Shown here one piece after another: positions 37,501 to 46,400 of a stretch of 64,000 bases of DNA. The translations under genes and the position numbers were made by a program. The first letter of the stretch is position 1; the number at the start of each line of letters is the position of its first letter. The stretch comes from Effrenium voratum (Eukaryota > Sar > Dinophyceae > Suessiales > Symbiodiniaceae), in NCBI GenBank assembly GCA_963377175.1, contig CAUJNA010003001.1, positions 165,001 through 229,000 of the forward strand, written 5' to 3'. The notes under the pieces are model-generated. The model was not told where the DNA came from. It searched no databases and saw only the letters and a list, made by a program, of their open reading frames with translations.

Positions 37501-38323
37501 CACTGGTAAAAGGAAAGAAGCCAAAAGCGATTTTGAGAAAGAACTCTATAAGCTGATGAACAATAGTGTATACGGAAAAACTATGGAAGACAAGCGAAAC
37601 CATATGGACTTTGAACTGGTTGATAATGAGGTAAGATATGAAAAATGCGTTAATAATCCAACTTTCAAAAATAGATTTATTATTAATGAAAATCTCGTCG
37701 GAGTTGAGAAAACTAAAGCAAAACTGAAACTGGATAAACCGATTTTCTTAGGAATGAGCATTTTAGACTTAAGCAAATTACATATGTATCAGTTTTACTA
37801 TGATGTATTGAAAAAGAAGTATAATGAAAACATCAAATTGATATATACTGATACTGACAGTTATGTAATTCAAACAATGACTGATGATGTCTACAAGGAC
37901 TTCAAAGAATTAAACCAATATATGGACTTTAGTGATTATCCAGTAGAACATCCATGCCACGATAAAACAAATAAGAAAAAACTCGGTTATTTCAAGGATG
38001 AATGCAACGGAAAAGTAATTACCAAATTCATAGCTCTCAAACCAAAGTCATATGCTTTTACAATACACGGTGAGGATGATGAACATAAAAAATCAAAAGG
38101 TGTAGTGAAACATAAGGTTAAGAAAGAACTGTCGTATCAAAACTATCACGAAGCATTATTCCAAAACAAAAAGCATGAAATAACATATAATTTTATTCGT
38201 AGTCGCAACCATCAGTTATTCTCAATGTCTCAAGTTAAGCAATCTCTCAGTAATTATGAAAATAAAAGGTTTTACATTGATGCTTTCAATTCACTGCCTT
38301 ATGGACATTATAAACTGCGTTAA
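34577..38323 (+). pseudogene. polB: DNA polymerase B, Polinton-type, frameshifted right copy
   Basis: Mirror of 15823-19572 with two breaks. A base lost near 34921 (ATAAGTTAAAAG against ATAAGATTAAAG) gives an immediate stop after 116 codons. A base gained near 37302 (GTCTTACAAAAT against GTCTTCAAAAT) stops the 794-residue middle part, and the last 350 residues follow in another frame. All motifs survive in the pieces (YADFEC, DHCHFTG, SYLDANNLYG, KLMNNSVYGK, YTDTDS). Three stretches differ greatly from the left copy (about 36040-36250, 37535-37610 and 37890-38070) while DNA between them is nearly identical. The last residues (GHYKLR against GHYAITK) mark the end of the arm. Confidence 0.88.
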
Positions 38324-38346
38324 AGAAAAGATAACTAAGGTTATTA

Positions 38347-38907
38347 ATGGATAGCAGTAAATATAAAAACGCAAAGATTTACAAAATAACAGATGTTGGG
38401 TATAATAAGTGCTACATCGGAAGCACCTGTGAAAGCTTGAGCCAAAGAATGGCAAGACATAGACAAAATTATAACAAGGCAGAACAATGGAATAATAAAA
38501 CAAACTGTCGTTTGTTGTTTGATGAATATGGAATGGACAACTGTAAGATTGAATTATTAGAAGACTACCCATGTGAAAACAGAGAACAGTTAATGAAAAG
38601 AGAAGGTTATTACATTCAAAATAATGATTGTGTGAATAGATGTGTGGCAGGTAGAACAATTAATGAGTGGAAGGAAGACAATAAGGAACACTATCAAAAT
38701 ATGAGGAAGGAATACGCAGAAAACAACAAAGAACATATATGTAATAAAAGTAGGGAGCACTACCACCAAAACAAAGAAACAATATTGGAAAAACGAAAAG
38801 AACCTATTGAATGTGAATGTGGTGGTGTTTTCAGGAAATGTGATATAAGAAGACACGAGAGAACTGAAAAACATCAACGATATGTATGTGAAAATATTAA
38901 TATCTAA
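38347..38907 (+). CDS. GIY-YIG endonuclease with C-terminal zinc motif
   Basis: 186 residues. Core: KIYKITDVGYNKCYIGSTC (the GIY and YIG strands, residues about 10-29), the catalytic Arg in LSQRMARHR (about 32-40) and the catalytic Glu in LMKREGYYIQ (about 81-90). A charged helical repeat region (KEHYQNMRKEYAENNKEHI) and a C-terminal CECGGVFRK with RRHERTEKH finger-like motif follow. It would nick or cut DNA; such free-standing nucleases in large DNA viruses behave as homing endonucleases or repair enzymes. It begins 23 bp after polB and is found only on the right side of the element, so it could have spread independently. Confidence 0.8.
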   Translation: MDSSKYKNAKIYKITDVGYNKCYIGSTCESLSQRMARHRQNYNKAEQWNNKTNCRLLFDEYGMDNCKIELLEDYPCENREQLMKREGYYIQNNDCVNRCVAGRTINEWKEDNKEHYQNMRKEYAENNKEHICNKSREHYHQNKETILEKRKEPIECECGGVFRKCDIRRHERTEKHQRYVCENINI

Positions 38908-38923
38908 ATAGTTCTAATAATAT

Positions 38924-39535
38924 ATGCACTTATTAGAACTATTTAGTGGTACTTCTTCAGTTGGTAAAGTAGCAAAGTCGCTCGGTTTTAATGTTATATC
39001 ATTGGATTTGAAAAATGCTGATATTAATTGCGATATACTTGAATGGGACTACAAACAGTTTGACAGAAACCATTTCAATTTTATTTGGGCATCTCCTCCA
39101 TGCACCGAATACAGCAGGGCTAAAACCACTGGTGTTCGTAAGATTGATTATGCTAATAGTATCGTTTTAAAAACGTTGGAAGTAATAAAGTATTTCAATT
39201 GTCAATACTGGATAATAGAGAACCCTCAAACTGGACTTTTGAAGGAACAACCCTTTATGAGTGGTTTAAACTACTATGATGTGGATAAATGTAAATATGG
39301 CATGAACTACAGGAAGCGAACGAGGTTGTGGTCAAACATTGAAACATGGAAACCCAGACCATTATGTAAAAGGGATTGTGGTAAGATAAGAAATGGGAAA
39401 CATTTAGAAACTGCTCAACGCTTGCCACCAAAAACTAAGGCGGAATGGGGTGATAATCCTATATTTCATAAACAGGAAGAATTATATAAAATACCGTTTG
39501 AATTAGTGTTAGACATCCTCTGTAGTTTGGAATGA
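38924..39535 (+). CDS. Short C5 cytosine DNA methyltransferase
   Basis: 203 residues. Motif I HLLELFSGTSSVGKVAK (SAM binding, residues 2-18), an acidic residue after strand 2 (ISLDLK), motif IV with the catalytic Cys in SPPCTEYSRAK (about 57-67), motif VI IENPQTG (about 97-103), and motif VIII-like YRKRTRLW (about 128-135). It is shorter than bacterial enzymes and has almost no target-recognition domain, like the small methyltransferases in phages and algal viruses. It could methylate viral or host DNA. It follows the GIY-YIG gene by 16 bp. A 20-codon remnant of a related gene lies at the corresponding place in the left arm (15700-15762). Confidence 0.8.
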   Translation: MHLLELFSGTSSVGKVAKSLGFNVISLDLKNADINCDILEWDYKQFDRNHFNFIWASPPCTEYSRAKTTGVRKIDYANSIVLKTLEVIKYFNCQYWIIENPQTGLLKEQPFMSGLNYYDVDKCKYGMNYRKRTRLWSNIETWKPRPLCKRDCGKIRNGKHLETAQRLPPKTKAEWGDNPIFHKQEELYKIPFELVLDILCSLE

Positions 39536-39564
39536 AAACCGAGTTAATCATCTCGTGGGGTCTC

Positions 39565-39690
39565 CAAGGTGTCCCCAAAATGGGGGACGGGGTGTCCCCA
39601 AAATGGGGGACTGGGTGTCCCCAAAACGGGGGATTAGAGGACTGGGTGTCCCCAAAATGGGGGACTGGGTGTCCCCAAAATAGGGGACCG
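39565..39690. repeat. Tandem hairpin array, unit GTCCCCAAAATGGGGGAC
   Basis: Five copies of a unit that is its own inverted repeat (stem GTCCCC/GGGGAC with a short AAAAT loop), separated by TGG, GG or a longer spacer (ATTAGAGGACTGG). Single mismatches (AAAACGGG, AAAATAGGG) are present. Both strands have G runs, so cruciforms or G-quadruplexes are possible. It lies between the methyltransferase gene and the gene at 39922. The open frame across it is a by-product of its 21 bp period. Confidence 0.8.
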
Positions 39691-39877
39691 TGTCTCGTTG
39701 AAATGAGAGTAATTGAATAATGATACGGTGGAATAGGACTATGGAGAGGATAAGTGAATTAGTTTATTCATAATATTTAATTATAATATGGTTAAACATT
39801 GTTTTATAATCTAACAAGAAGGTTAAGACATTTAAATTAAACCTGAAACCCAGACCAGCCGACCAGCAACCCCCTAG
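39691..39877. other. AT-rich spacer, no gene seen
   Basis: No coding frame. AT-rich, with ATTTAATTATAATATGG-type stretches, leading into the promoter motif of the gene at 39922. Confidence 0.4.
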
Positions 39878-39912
39878 CCAAAACTACTTAAAGAAATATT
39901 ACCTTATATATT
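39878..39912 (+). promoter_or_regulatory. Conserved viral promoter motif before the gene at 39922
   Basis: CCAAAACTACTTAAAGAAAT then ATTACCTTATATATTA, 9 bp before the ATG. CCCCCTAGCC stands upstream, as at polB. Confidence 0.65.
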
Positions 39913-39921
39913 AAAAGGAAA

Positions 39922-40449
39922 ATGAACGGTGATGGAATCAATAATTATATCAATAAAAAATGCTATGATTGTTGCCACTTCAAAAAAGAAAATATGGAAT
40001 TGTATAAATTGAGTTTACCTAATGAAATAGTGAATAATATTATTAATTATTCAATGGATGGTGAAGAAGACATATGTAAAAATTGTAAAACTTGGAGAGA
40101 TAATCAATTTTTAATCAAATGTCTGTTGGGAATAAAAAGAATACATAATAGAAATGTAGAAGATGATATTTTAATATTTCTAACTGTAAATAAAATACCA
40201 CCTTACGATTGTGTTAAACAGTTTCTTAAAATCAGTAAGAAAAAATATGACACGATTTACGATATATTATGGATGTTGGGTTATAGTCAAGAGAAAGGAG
40301 AAGATGTTAAAGAAAATATCAAATTATTTATTGAAAGTAAAAAGTTTAATGTTCAGAATACAGTGAGAGATGTTAATATTATTTTTAAAATGATGTATGA
40401 AAGAAGTAAGACAAACCAATTAGATTATTATCCTGAACTGAAATTATAA
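39922..40449 (+). CDS. Cys-rich, F-box-like hypothetical protein
   Basis: 175 residues. Early CYDCCHFKK and CKNCKTWRD pairs (residues about 14-22 and 53-61) could bind one zinc. Between them LYKLSLPNEIVNNIINYSMD resembles the start of an F-box (L-LP-EI-I), although the rest of the motif is not clear. The remainder is helical and Lys/Ile/Asn-rich. It has its own ACTACTTAAAGA promoter. If F-box-like, it might recruit host ubiquitin ligase; this is only a suggestion. It is present only at the right end. Confidence 0.55.
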   Translation: MNGDGINNYINKKCYDCCHFKKENMELYKLSLPNEIVNNIINYSMDGEEDICKNCKTWRDNQFLIKCLLGIKRIHNRNVEDDILIFLTVNKIPPYDCVKQFLKISKKKYDTIYDILWMLGYSQEKGEDVKENIKLFIESKKFNVQNTVRDVNIIFKMMYERSKTNQLDYYPELKL

Positions 40450-40574
40450 TCATAATATAATAATAACATGTAAAATCTTATATGTTATAATTATACTGAA
40501 CTTTTAACCTATAAAACATAGCTAGACAATCACATAAAAATCACATAAAAAGAAGTTGTTAAGATATATTAAGA

Positions 40575-40820
40575 ATGGTTGTGAAGCAAACTATAATGAA
40601 TAATTATGGAATGACAGAAGAAAAAGCAAAAGAAGACTTTGGTGAATTCTTCAAATGTAGCAGATGCCTTTATGATAAAACAATTGATGAATTTGGAAAT
40701 GTAAAAAGTGGAAGAAGATATAAATATTGTCAAGAGTGTAGAACAAAAATAAATAATTGTAGAGATAAACGTCAAAGAAACAAACGACCCACCAACACCC
40801 CAGAACTTGATAACTACTAA
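40575..40820 (+). CDS. Small zinc-ribbon protein ending inside the right terminal repeat
   Basis: 81 residues. FKCSRCLYDKTIDEFGNVKS then YKYCQECR: two CxxC pairs (about residues 27-30 and 51-54) separated by a DEFG segment, a pattern known from many small proteins of large DNA viruses and from HNH-associated zinc ribbons. The C-terminal dozen codons lie in the terminal inverted repeat. Probably a DNA-binding accessory protein; the function is unknown. Confidence 0.55.
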   Translation: MVVKQTIMNNYGMTEEKAKEDFGEFFKCSRCLYDKTIDEFGNVKSGRRYKYCQECRTKINNCRDKRQRNKRPTNTPELDNY

Positions 40821-41046
40821 AAGGGCTACCTCTTTCAAATGAAAAAAATGTTTGCCCCCAGCCCAACAATGAACAAGGGAGGCAATTACCAAAATGATTA
40901 CCTTAACGAAAACGATAAATAAGCTCCCCAAAAACCCTCTTTTAAAAACGAATAAGGTGGTTAATAGGTTTGAGATGAACATAAAAACCAGAACAGGCAA
41001 CCATCAACAGGCTTCCCCCCAGGCCCCCTACTTTCTCCATTTTTTT
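40788..41046 (-). repeat. Right terminal inverted repeat
   Basis: Inverse match of 11460-11716, ending TTTCTCCATTTTTTT next to the CCCTCC tract. See the left repeat for the shared blocks. Confidence 0.9.
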
Positions 41047-41125
41047 CCCCTCCCTCCCCTCCCCTCCCCTCCCCTCCCCACACCCTCCCCTCCCCTCCCC
41101 CCTCCCCCCCCTCCCCTCCCCTCCC
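41047..41125. repeat. CCCTCC tract next to the element
   Basis: Pure C/T simple sequence directly outside the right terminal repeat, paired with the C/A tract on the left side. Similar tracts follow at 41692-41917 and 42466-42775. Confidence 0.85.
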
Positions 41126-41269
41126 TTTGCAACACCCCTTGTTTCCTTAGTCGGCGCCGCTGGCGCATCCTTTACAACCTCCCTCAGGCAGGCCGCCGCC
41201 TCGCAGTGTCGCTGAACTCTCCAAGCCGCATGCCAGCCTGTGGAATTTTAGGAAAGCGAGCATCCGACC

Positions 41270-41689
41270 ATGACTCAAATCCCGCCCCAACACCTGGCTT
41301 CGCACAAACCTGCTACATGCCCGGTCTTTCGCACAGTGAGTTTGGGGCCGCAGGCAGTTTCACAGGCGACACAACGAGGCAAATGTGTCAGGGACTGGGA
41401 GGACCTTCTCTCCCAGATCGGCTTGTGCTCCACCACTTACGCTACTGCACTTGCATCACATTCTCCCCATGCAGCATATGAAGCATCCCTGCGAGCCTTT
41501 ACGCGCTCGACCCTGGCGCAGTATTTCAGATGCATCCGGGCCTTCCTAGCTTTCGTGCATTCTACAGCCTTGTCGGTAGGAGAGCTCCAACTGGTGCACC
41601 TAGTAGACCTCCTGCATGCATGCAAAGGCTCGCAGGACGAAGATCGCCAAAGCGTCCGCATCGCACCTCGCTCGATGCTCAAAGCTCTC
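41270..41689 (+). pseudogene. Possible tyrosine-recombinase N-terminal fragment, copy 1
   Basis: An open frame beginning MTQIPPQHLASHK that includes SLRAFTRSTLAQYFRCIRAF, then LAFVHSTALSVGEL. The STLAQYFRCIRAFLAF stretch resembles the SAM-like core-binding domain at the start of tyrosine recombinases of Crypton or DIRS type. There is no catalytic domain, because the frame runs into the CCCTCC tract. This is a weak similarity judged by eye; an ordinary host exon is the alternative. Confidence 0.3.
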
Positions 41690-42061
41690 TCCTTCCCCTC
41701 CCTCCCTCCCTCCCTCCCTCCCTCCCTCCCTCCCTCCCTCCCTCCCCTCCCCTCCCTTCCCCTCCCTCCCTCCCTCCCCTCCCTCCCTCCCTCCCTCCCC
41801 TCCCCTCCCCTCCCCTCCCCTCCCCTCCCCCCCCTCCCCTCCACCTCCCTCCCTCCCCTTCCCCAGCCCCTCCCCTCCTCCCCTCCCCTCCCCTCCCCTC
41901 CCCTCCCCTCCCCTCCCTTTGCAACACCCCTTGTTTCCTTGGTCGGCGCCGCTGGCGCATCCTTTACAACCTCCCTCAGGCAGGCCGCCGCCTCGCAGTG
42001 TCGCTGAACTCTCCAAGCCGCATGCCAGCCTGTGGAATTTTAGGAAAGCGAGCATCCGACC

Positions 42062-42460
42062 ATGACTCAAATCCCGCCCCAACACCTGGCTTCGCACAAA
42101 CCTGCTACATGCCCGGTCTTTCGCACAGTGAGTTTGGGGCCGCAGGCAGTTTCACAGGCGACGCAACGAGGCAAATGTGTCAGGGACTGGGAGGACCTTC
42201 TCTCCCAGATCGGCTTGTGCTCCACCACTTACGCTACTGCACTTGCATCACATTCTCCCCATGCAGCATATGAAGCATCCCTGCGAGCCTTTACGCGCTC
42301 GACCCTGGCGCAGTATTTCAGATGCATCCGGGCCTTCCTAGCTTTCGTGCATTCTACAGCCTTGTCGGTAGGAGAAACTGGTGCACCTAGTAGACCTCCT
42401 GCATGCATGCAAAGGCTCGCAGGACGAAGATCGCCAAAGCGTCCGCACGATGCTCAAAGC
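42062..42460 (+). pseudogene. Possible tyrosine-recombinase N-terminal fragment, copy 2
   Basis: Second copy of the fragment at 41270-41689, with a 5 bp loss near 42374 that changes the end of the frame. It also ends in a CCCTCC tract. Confidence 0.3.
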
Positions 42461-42796
42461 TCTCTCCTTCCCTCCCTCCCTCCCTCCCTCCCTCCCTCCC
42501 TCCCTCCCTCCCTCCCTCCCTCCCCCCTCCCTCCCTCCCTCCCTCCCCTCTCCCTCCCTCCCACCCTCCCCTCCCCTCCCCTCCTCTCCCCTCCCCTCCC
42601 CTCCCCCCTCCCCTCCCCTCCCCTCCCCTCCTCCCTCCCTCCCTCCCCTCCCCTCCCCTCCCTCCCCTCCCCCCCCCTCCCACCTCCCCTCCCTCCCTCC
42701 CCTCCCCTCCTCCTCCCCTCCCCTCCCCTCCCCTCCCCTCCCCTCCCCTCCCTCCCTCCCCCCCTCCCCCCCGCCCCCGGAGCTCGATCTCAGGTC

Positions 42797-42880
42797 TCCG
42801 GCAACGTGCGCCTGGACGTGTTGGGCGGCAGCTACTCGCGCCTCGTGGTGGCCATCGACGACTCCCCGGACGCCAACGCG
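42797..42880 (+). CDS. Host exon on the plus strand
   Basis: After the CCCTCC tract and a CTCGATCTCAG acceptor the frame reads VSGNVRLDVLGGSYSRLVVA and continues DDSPDANAG. The donor is unclear (GGGGCTGC, perhaps a GC donor). The beta-strand-rich peptide may belong to the same extracellular-type gene as the exons further right. The kilobase of pyrimidine tract just upstream would serve as an extreme polypyrimidine tract. Confidence 0.4.
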
Positions 42881-43417
42881 GGGCTGCACGCCCCTCGGCC
42901 TGGAGTCAGGAGTCGGAGTGGGCGCAGTGGGGCGGAGCGGGTGGATTCGACGGGCCATGAACAGATGGGTTTCCTTTGGGCCTTGTTCTTTAAACCAACC
43001 TTGAAAACATGTCCCTGAAAAAATAGTTGTTTCAAAAAGGAGATTGGGTGTAGTAGATGATTCCTCTACTTCGGTTTAGGGATCTACCGGGAACCGTGCC
43101 ATCTACAATCGCCGTGGTGTAGGCAGCAACCCCCCAAAAATGGATGCCCCAATTTGGATGATGAAACTGGGCAAAGAATGGTGGTGATCATCCACTTCAA
43201 GGGAGGGCTTGAAGCTGGGGTGGAGCTTGGGGTGGGTGTTTGTGCCTGTCCCCGGTGGTAAGCATCACCTTTTTCGGCCCAAAGGTGAGTGCCCATGGGT
43301 CGAGGTTCAAAGGGGAAACATCCGGGACCCTGTGTATATCTTCCAATTGCTCGGACTTTGTGAACATGTAGTGGTCACTGAACCACACCCAGGACGCCCA
43401 AAGGAACGTTCTCGTAG

Positions 43418-43494
43418 ATTCCGTGAAGGGCGATGCTGCTCCAAACCTGCTCCAAAGCGCCAGCTTCAGCCAAAACGCGAGTTCCGTTTTGGAG
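43418..43494 (+). CDS. Host exon, 77 bp, plus strand
   Basis: Acceptor AACGTTCTCGTAG, then a frame SVKGDAAPNLLQSASFSQNA and five more residues, ending at a strong donor GAGGTATGT. It contains no recognisable domain. Same strand as 42797-42880. Confidence 0.4.
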
Positions 43495-46400
43495 GTATGT
43501 CATTATATACCACTGGGATACCAGGCCATCCAGGGCAACCCGGACCCCACCTACGTCACCTCCTCGGTGGCAGGCGCGCGTGAGGGGTCCTTTGAACCTA
43601 GCGTGGAAAATGGGGGCCATGAGTACGAATTGTCATCCCAAATCAAAAGTTGGCGAACCAAGTGCTCAAAGAAAGGTGGTAGAGCTGTGTGCGTAAGATG
43701 ACCGATCTGCTGTTGCCAGTTCAATGCCAGGTTCTCATTGTCCAAGTCGAGACTGGCTTAAGGTCATCATTTTCTTGTGTGGCTTCGCTCTGGTGCTGTG
43801 CGACAAACCTTGTGTTTTTCCAATTGCGTTGCCGGCGCAGCTCCAGTCAACAAGTTGCCTATATTGAATATATACAACAGTTCGTACAAATGGGAATAGC
43901 GCAACTCTGCCAACAATATCGTTTCATGTCAGGCCCACTCCTCAAATGCTGTGCCTGCATCGATATCAAGCTGAGAAGGGATCCAATGGATGCTGATGCC
44001 CAGTTTCGGTGAACCTGAAGCCGTGAAAAGCTAGTGCAAAAGATAGTGAATTTCCGGCGTGCCCGTAAGGCAGATCGGATCACCCTCAAAATCTGCGCAG
44101 GCCGTTTTTTGTGCGCTGTAAACACACACCTGAGAAGGAGCGGTCAGCCAATGCCACGCCATGTTGACAACTGAGAATGATGGAATATGGAGCAATTCTC
44201 GGCGATGCAACTGCCGTCAGTGAACAAGTGTTGGGCACCAAAAGGGTTCAGACTGAACAGAGCCATTGGGAATGTCGATCAAAGCGCGTTTCAAGTCTCA
44301 ACAGGTGCGGTAAAAAACGGTTTGGGGCAGCGTGCCCAAAGAAGGGTGTCAGGTGACCTAAAGGGGGCCAGAAAGACAATGCAATGGCGTGCGCCTATAT
44401 GCTTTGTAGGCTGCTTTCAAGCAGAAGCCTTGTAGTCAGCAATGGGGCATGGCAAGGTGGCAATTGCGGAAGGGAGCAAGGCGACTGCAAGAGCGTGCTC
44501 CAATCTGCGTTTGTCCTCGAAGTACTTCGAGCCCGAGCCTCCGATTCGGACGATTGCCCAAGCCCGCGGGCTCCATGCAGCCGATGACGATTGCCCCGGT
44601 GCAGCCGCGATTGACCGGCGGGTTCTTGGCTGGAATCCGTGTGACGCCCACGTCCCATCCCGAAACCAAGCCGCAAGCGTCCTGAACAAACCGGCGCTGA
44701 GGCGGAAGACGCCATCACCCAGGTCCCACCCTGTAGGGTCCTCCAAAGTAGGGTCCGATCAAAGATCCTGCTACCTATGGCGGGTCAACGGGTGTCCCAA
44801 GCTTCGGCTGTCTCATCTCCAAACCAGCTTGGCATCCACATCCATCCCTCCAGACGGACTAGGCGCACAAGCCTCTTCACCTTCTTGGGAAAGCCTCTAC
44901 CCAAGCCAGGTAGCCAAAAGAATGGTCCGGTTACTTTGTCATCTTGCCCGAATGGGCAAAAAAGATGGAAGGCCTTCCTTTAGACTGGTAAAATTGAGTT
45001 TGTTCATCTTGGTTTGTCTTAAAATTGTGGGCACCCCCGCCCTGATGGCAGGTTTCCATTTGGCTTCCCCTTATTTCTTTGACCCTCGGAAAGAAAGCGC
45101 ACCCGGACCTCGAAATGATGTCAGGGCGTTCCTTTTACGACCACTCCCGGGTCCAGGCTGGTGCTACTGGTCCTTATCTTAGGAAAGGAATCCGAGAAAG
45201 TGTGCAGTCCTCCCAAGCTGCCACTCTTGAGATTGATTCCCTCTGCTTTTGCGTTCCTTTGGGGCCTTGCTTTCTTTTTAAGGTACCCCGTTTGTTGCGG
45301 ATACTCGGCTGCGATTGTGATTTCACGACGCCGACACTTGCCATACCTTCTGGCATCCCACATGGAGTTCGCTTGAAAATTGGACGCAGCGGGGTAAAGG
45401 GCCGTGCTCTTTGGAACCCGCACTTGGCAAGTCTTGAAGCATGCCGCTGAACTCGTCTCGACTTGGCACAATGAACGTGATGTGGCTGTGGGTCAATAAT
45501 AGGTATCACAAATGGAACCCTGTTAAGTGGAAAGAAGCACTAAAACCTGTGGTCCCCTGGTTGTTTAATTTTGACCCATACCCGTGTTGTCTGTGTTCCG
45601 CACCCGAGGAAGGCTGCCTCAAGTTTGCCGAAACCATGGGACCTAGCGAGCTGTCAGCATCCATTTCTGAGCCGCCTTCAATACTGCGCGGATTTCCGGA
45701 GGGCGGAAAATGTTTGACGACCTTCGGTATTTGCAAAGGACTATGCGGACGAAGTTTGATCTGGTCCTGACACAGAGCAGGATAATAGTCGTGAACCCGC
45801 GTGGACTGAGCAGTTTTTCGTTGGGTTGTTTATTTGTGGCGAGAAAGTCCCCCTTTCTTGATGGACATTTAAGCATGGTGGTACGGTTGGGACGTCTACT
45901 TGGAAATTCTACTGGGAAAAGCTTCCTGTGTTGGGTGATATTGAGGTGGGACAGGATGACTCACCAAAACAAGTTCAGCTAATTCCCGGGCTGCCGTCCC
46001 AGACTGCCATGAGCAGAGGCAGGAGACTGGCGCGTAACGAATCTCTTGCGGTCAAATCTCTTCGCGATTGTCATGACTGAAGTTCAAGGCCAACGCTCAA
46101 GGGATCTGAGAGGATCGCTACCATTTGGCATCTGGGAATTGTGGAGATGCTCCTCGATCCCTTTGCTCCTAGTGGTCATGCGATCGAAGATTCGCGATCG
46201 CTTCCTCTGGTCTGCTCCGTGTGACTCGCCTCTGGCTGATGTAAAGCCGCGGGACCCTTCTGAATCGGTGCCATGGTGGACGTTTGGGAATCTATGGACC
46301 GTAGTTTTCTTTGAAAGGCCGCAATTTTGTCATTCTGTTCCACTGGTTTCGGTGGGACTTCATGTCGAACTCGTGGCATCGGAGGCGCGATGGCCTCTTG

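Larger units (their letters stand above)
27276..38310 (-). repeat. Right arm of giant inverted repeat
   Basis: About 11.0 kb; see the left arm. The length difference is almost entirely the missing 113-residue gene. Confidence 0.92.
11460..41046. mobile_element. Palindromic Polinton-like / adintovirus-like endogenous virus with terminal inverted repeats
   Basis: A 29.6 kb unit bounded by matching terminal inverted repeats. Inside are two inverted copies of a viral core around an axis near 27264, plus unlike outer modules. The marker genes (polymerase B with protein-primed type motifs, double-jelly-roll capsid, penton-like protein, fibre-like protein, lipase-like protein) place it among Polinton-like viruses, adintoviruses and Mavericks. 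A packaging ATPase, Ulp1-like protease and RVE or tyrosine integrase were looked for and not seen. The core is strongly AT-rich against a GC-rich flank. Both outside junctions are in C-rich simple sequence, with CCCC on either side as a possible short target duplication. It could be an integrated virus, a transposon, or a rearranged replication product that became integrated. Confidence 0.85.
41126..42465 (+). repeat. 792 bp tandem duplication separated by CCCTCC tracts
   Basis: TTTGCAACACCCCTTGTTTC starts a roughly 560 bp unique block at 41126 and again at 41918, each followed by CCCTCC tracts (41692-41917; 42466-42775). The second block is nearly identical, with small deletions (for example GAGAGCTCCAACTGG against GAGAAACTGG). 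Confidence 0.85.

Noticed and set aside
15839..38310. The palindrome as a fold-back sequencing or library artefact
   Set aside because: The arms differ by several percent, have separate linkers, a gene present in one arm only, and sharply diverged blocks in polB. A fold-back read would give identical arms. A mis-join of two elements at the axis is still possible and is listed as a check.
39532..39720. Open frame across the hairpin array (repeated SPKWGTGCPQN)
   Set aside because: It is open only because the array period is about 21 bp; the peptide is a translation of the hairpin repeat and starts on the methyltransferase stop.
41437..42958. Long Gly/Arg/Glu and Pro/Ser/Leu frames on both strands of the CCCTCC tracts
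   Set aside because: They are pure translations of simple sequence in several frames at once, without start context or domains.
44395..44746. GC-rich frames on both strands as a host exon
   Set aside because: Several frames are open at once, with no clear acceptor and donor pair and no recognisable domain.
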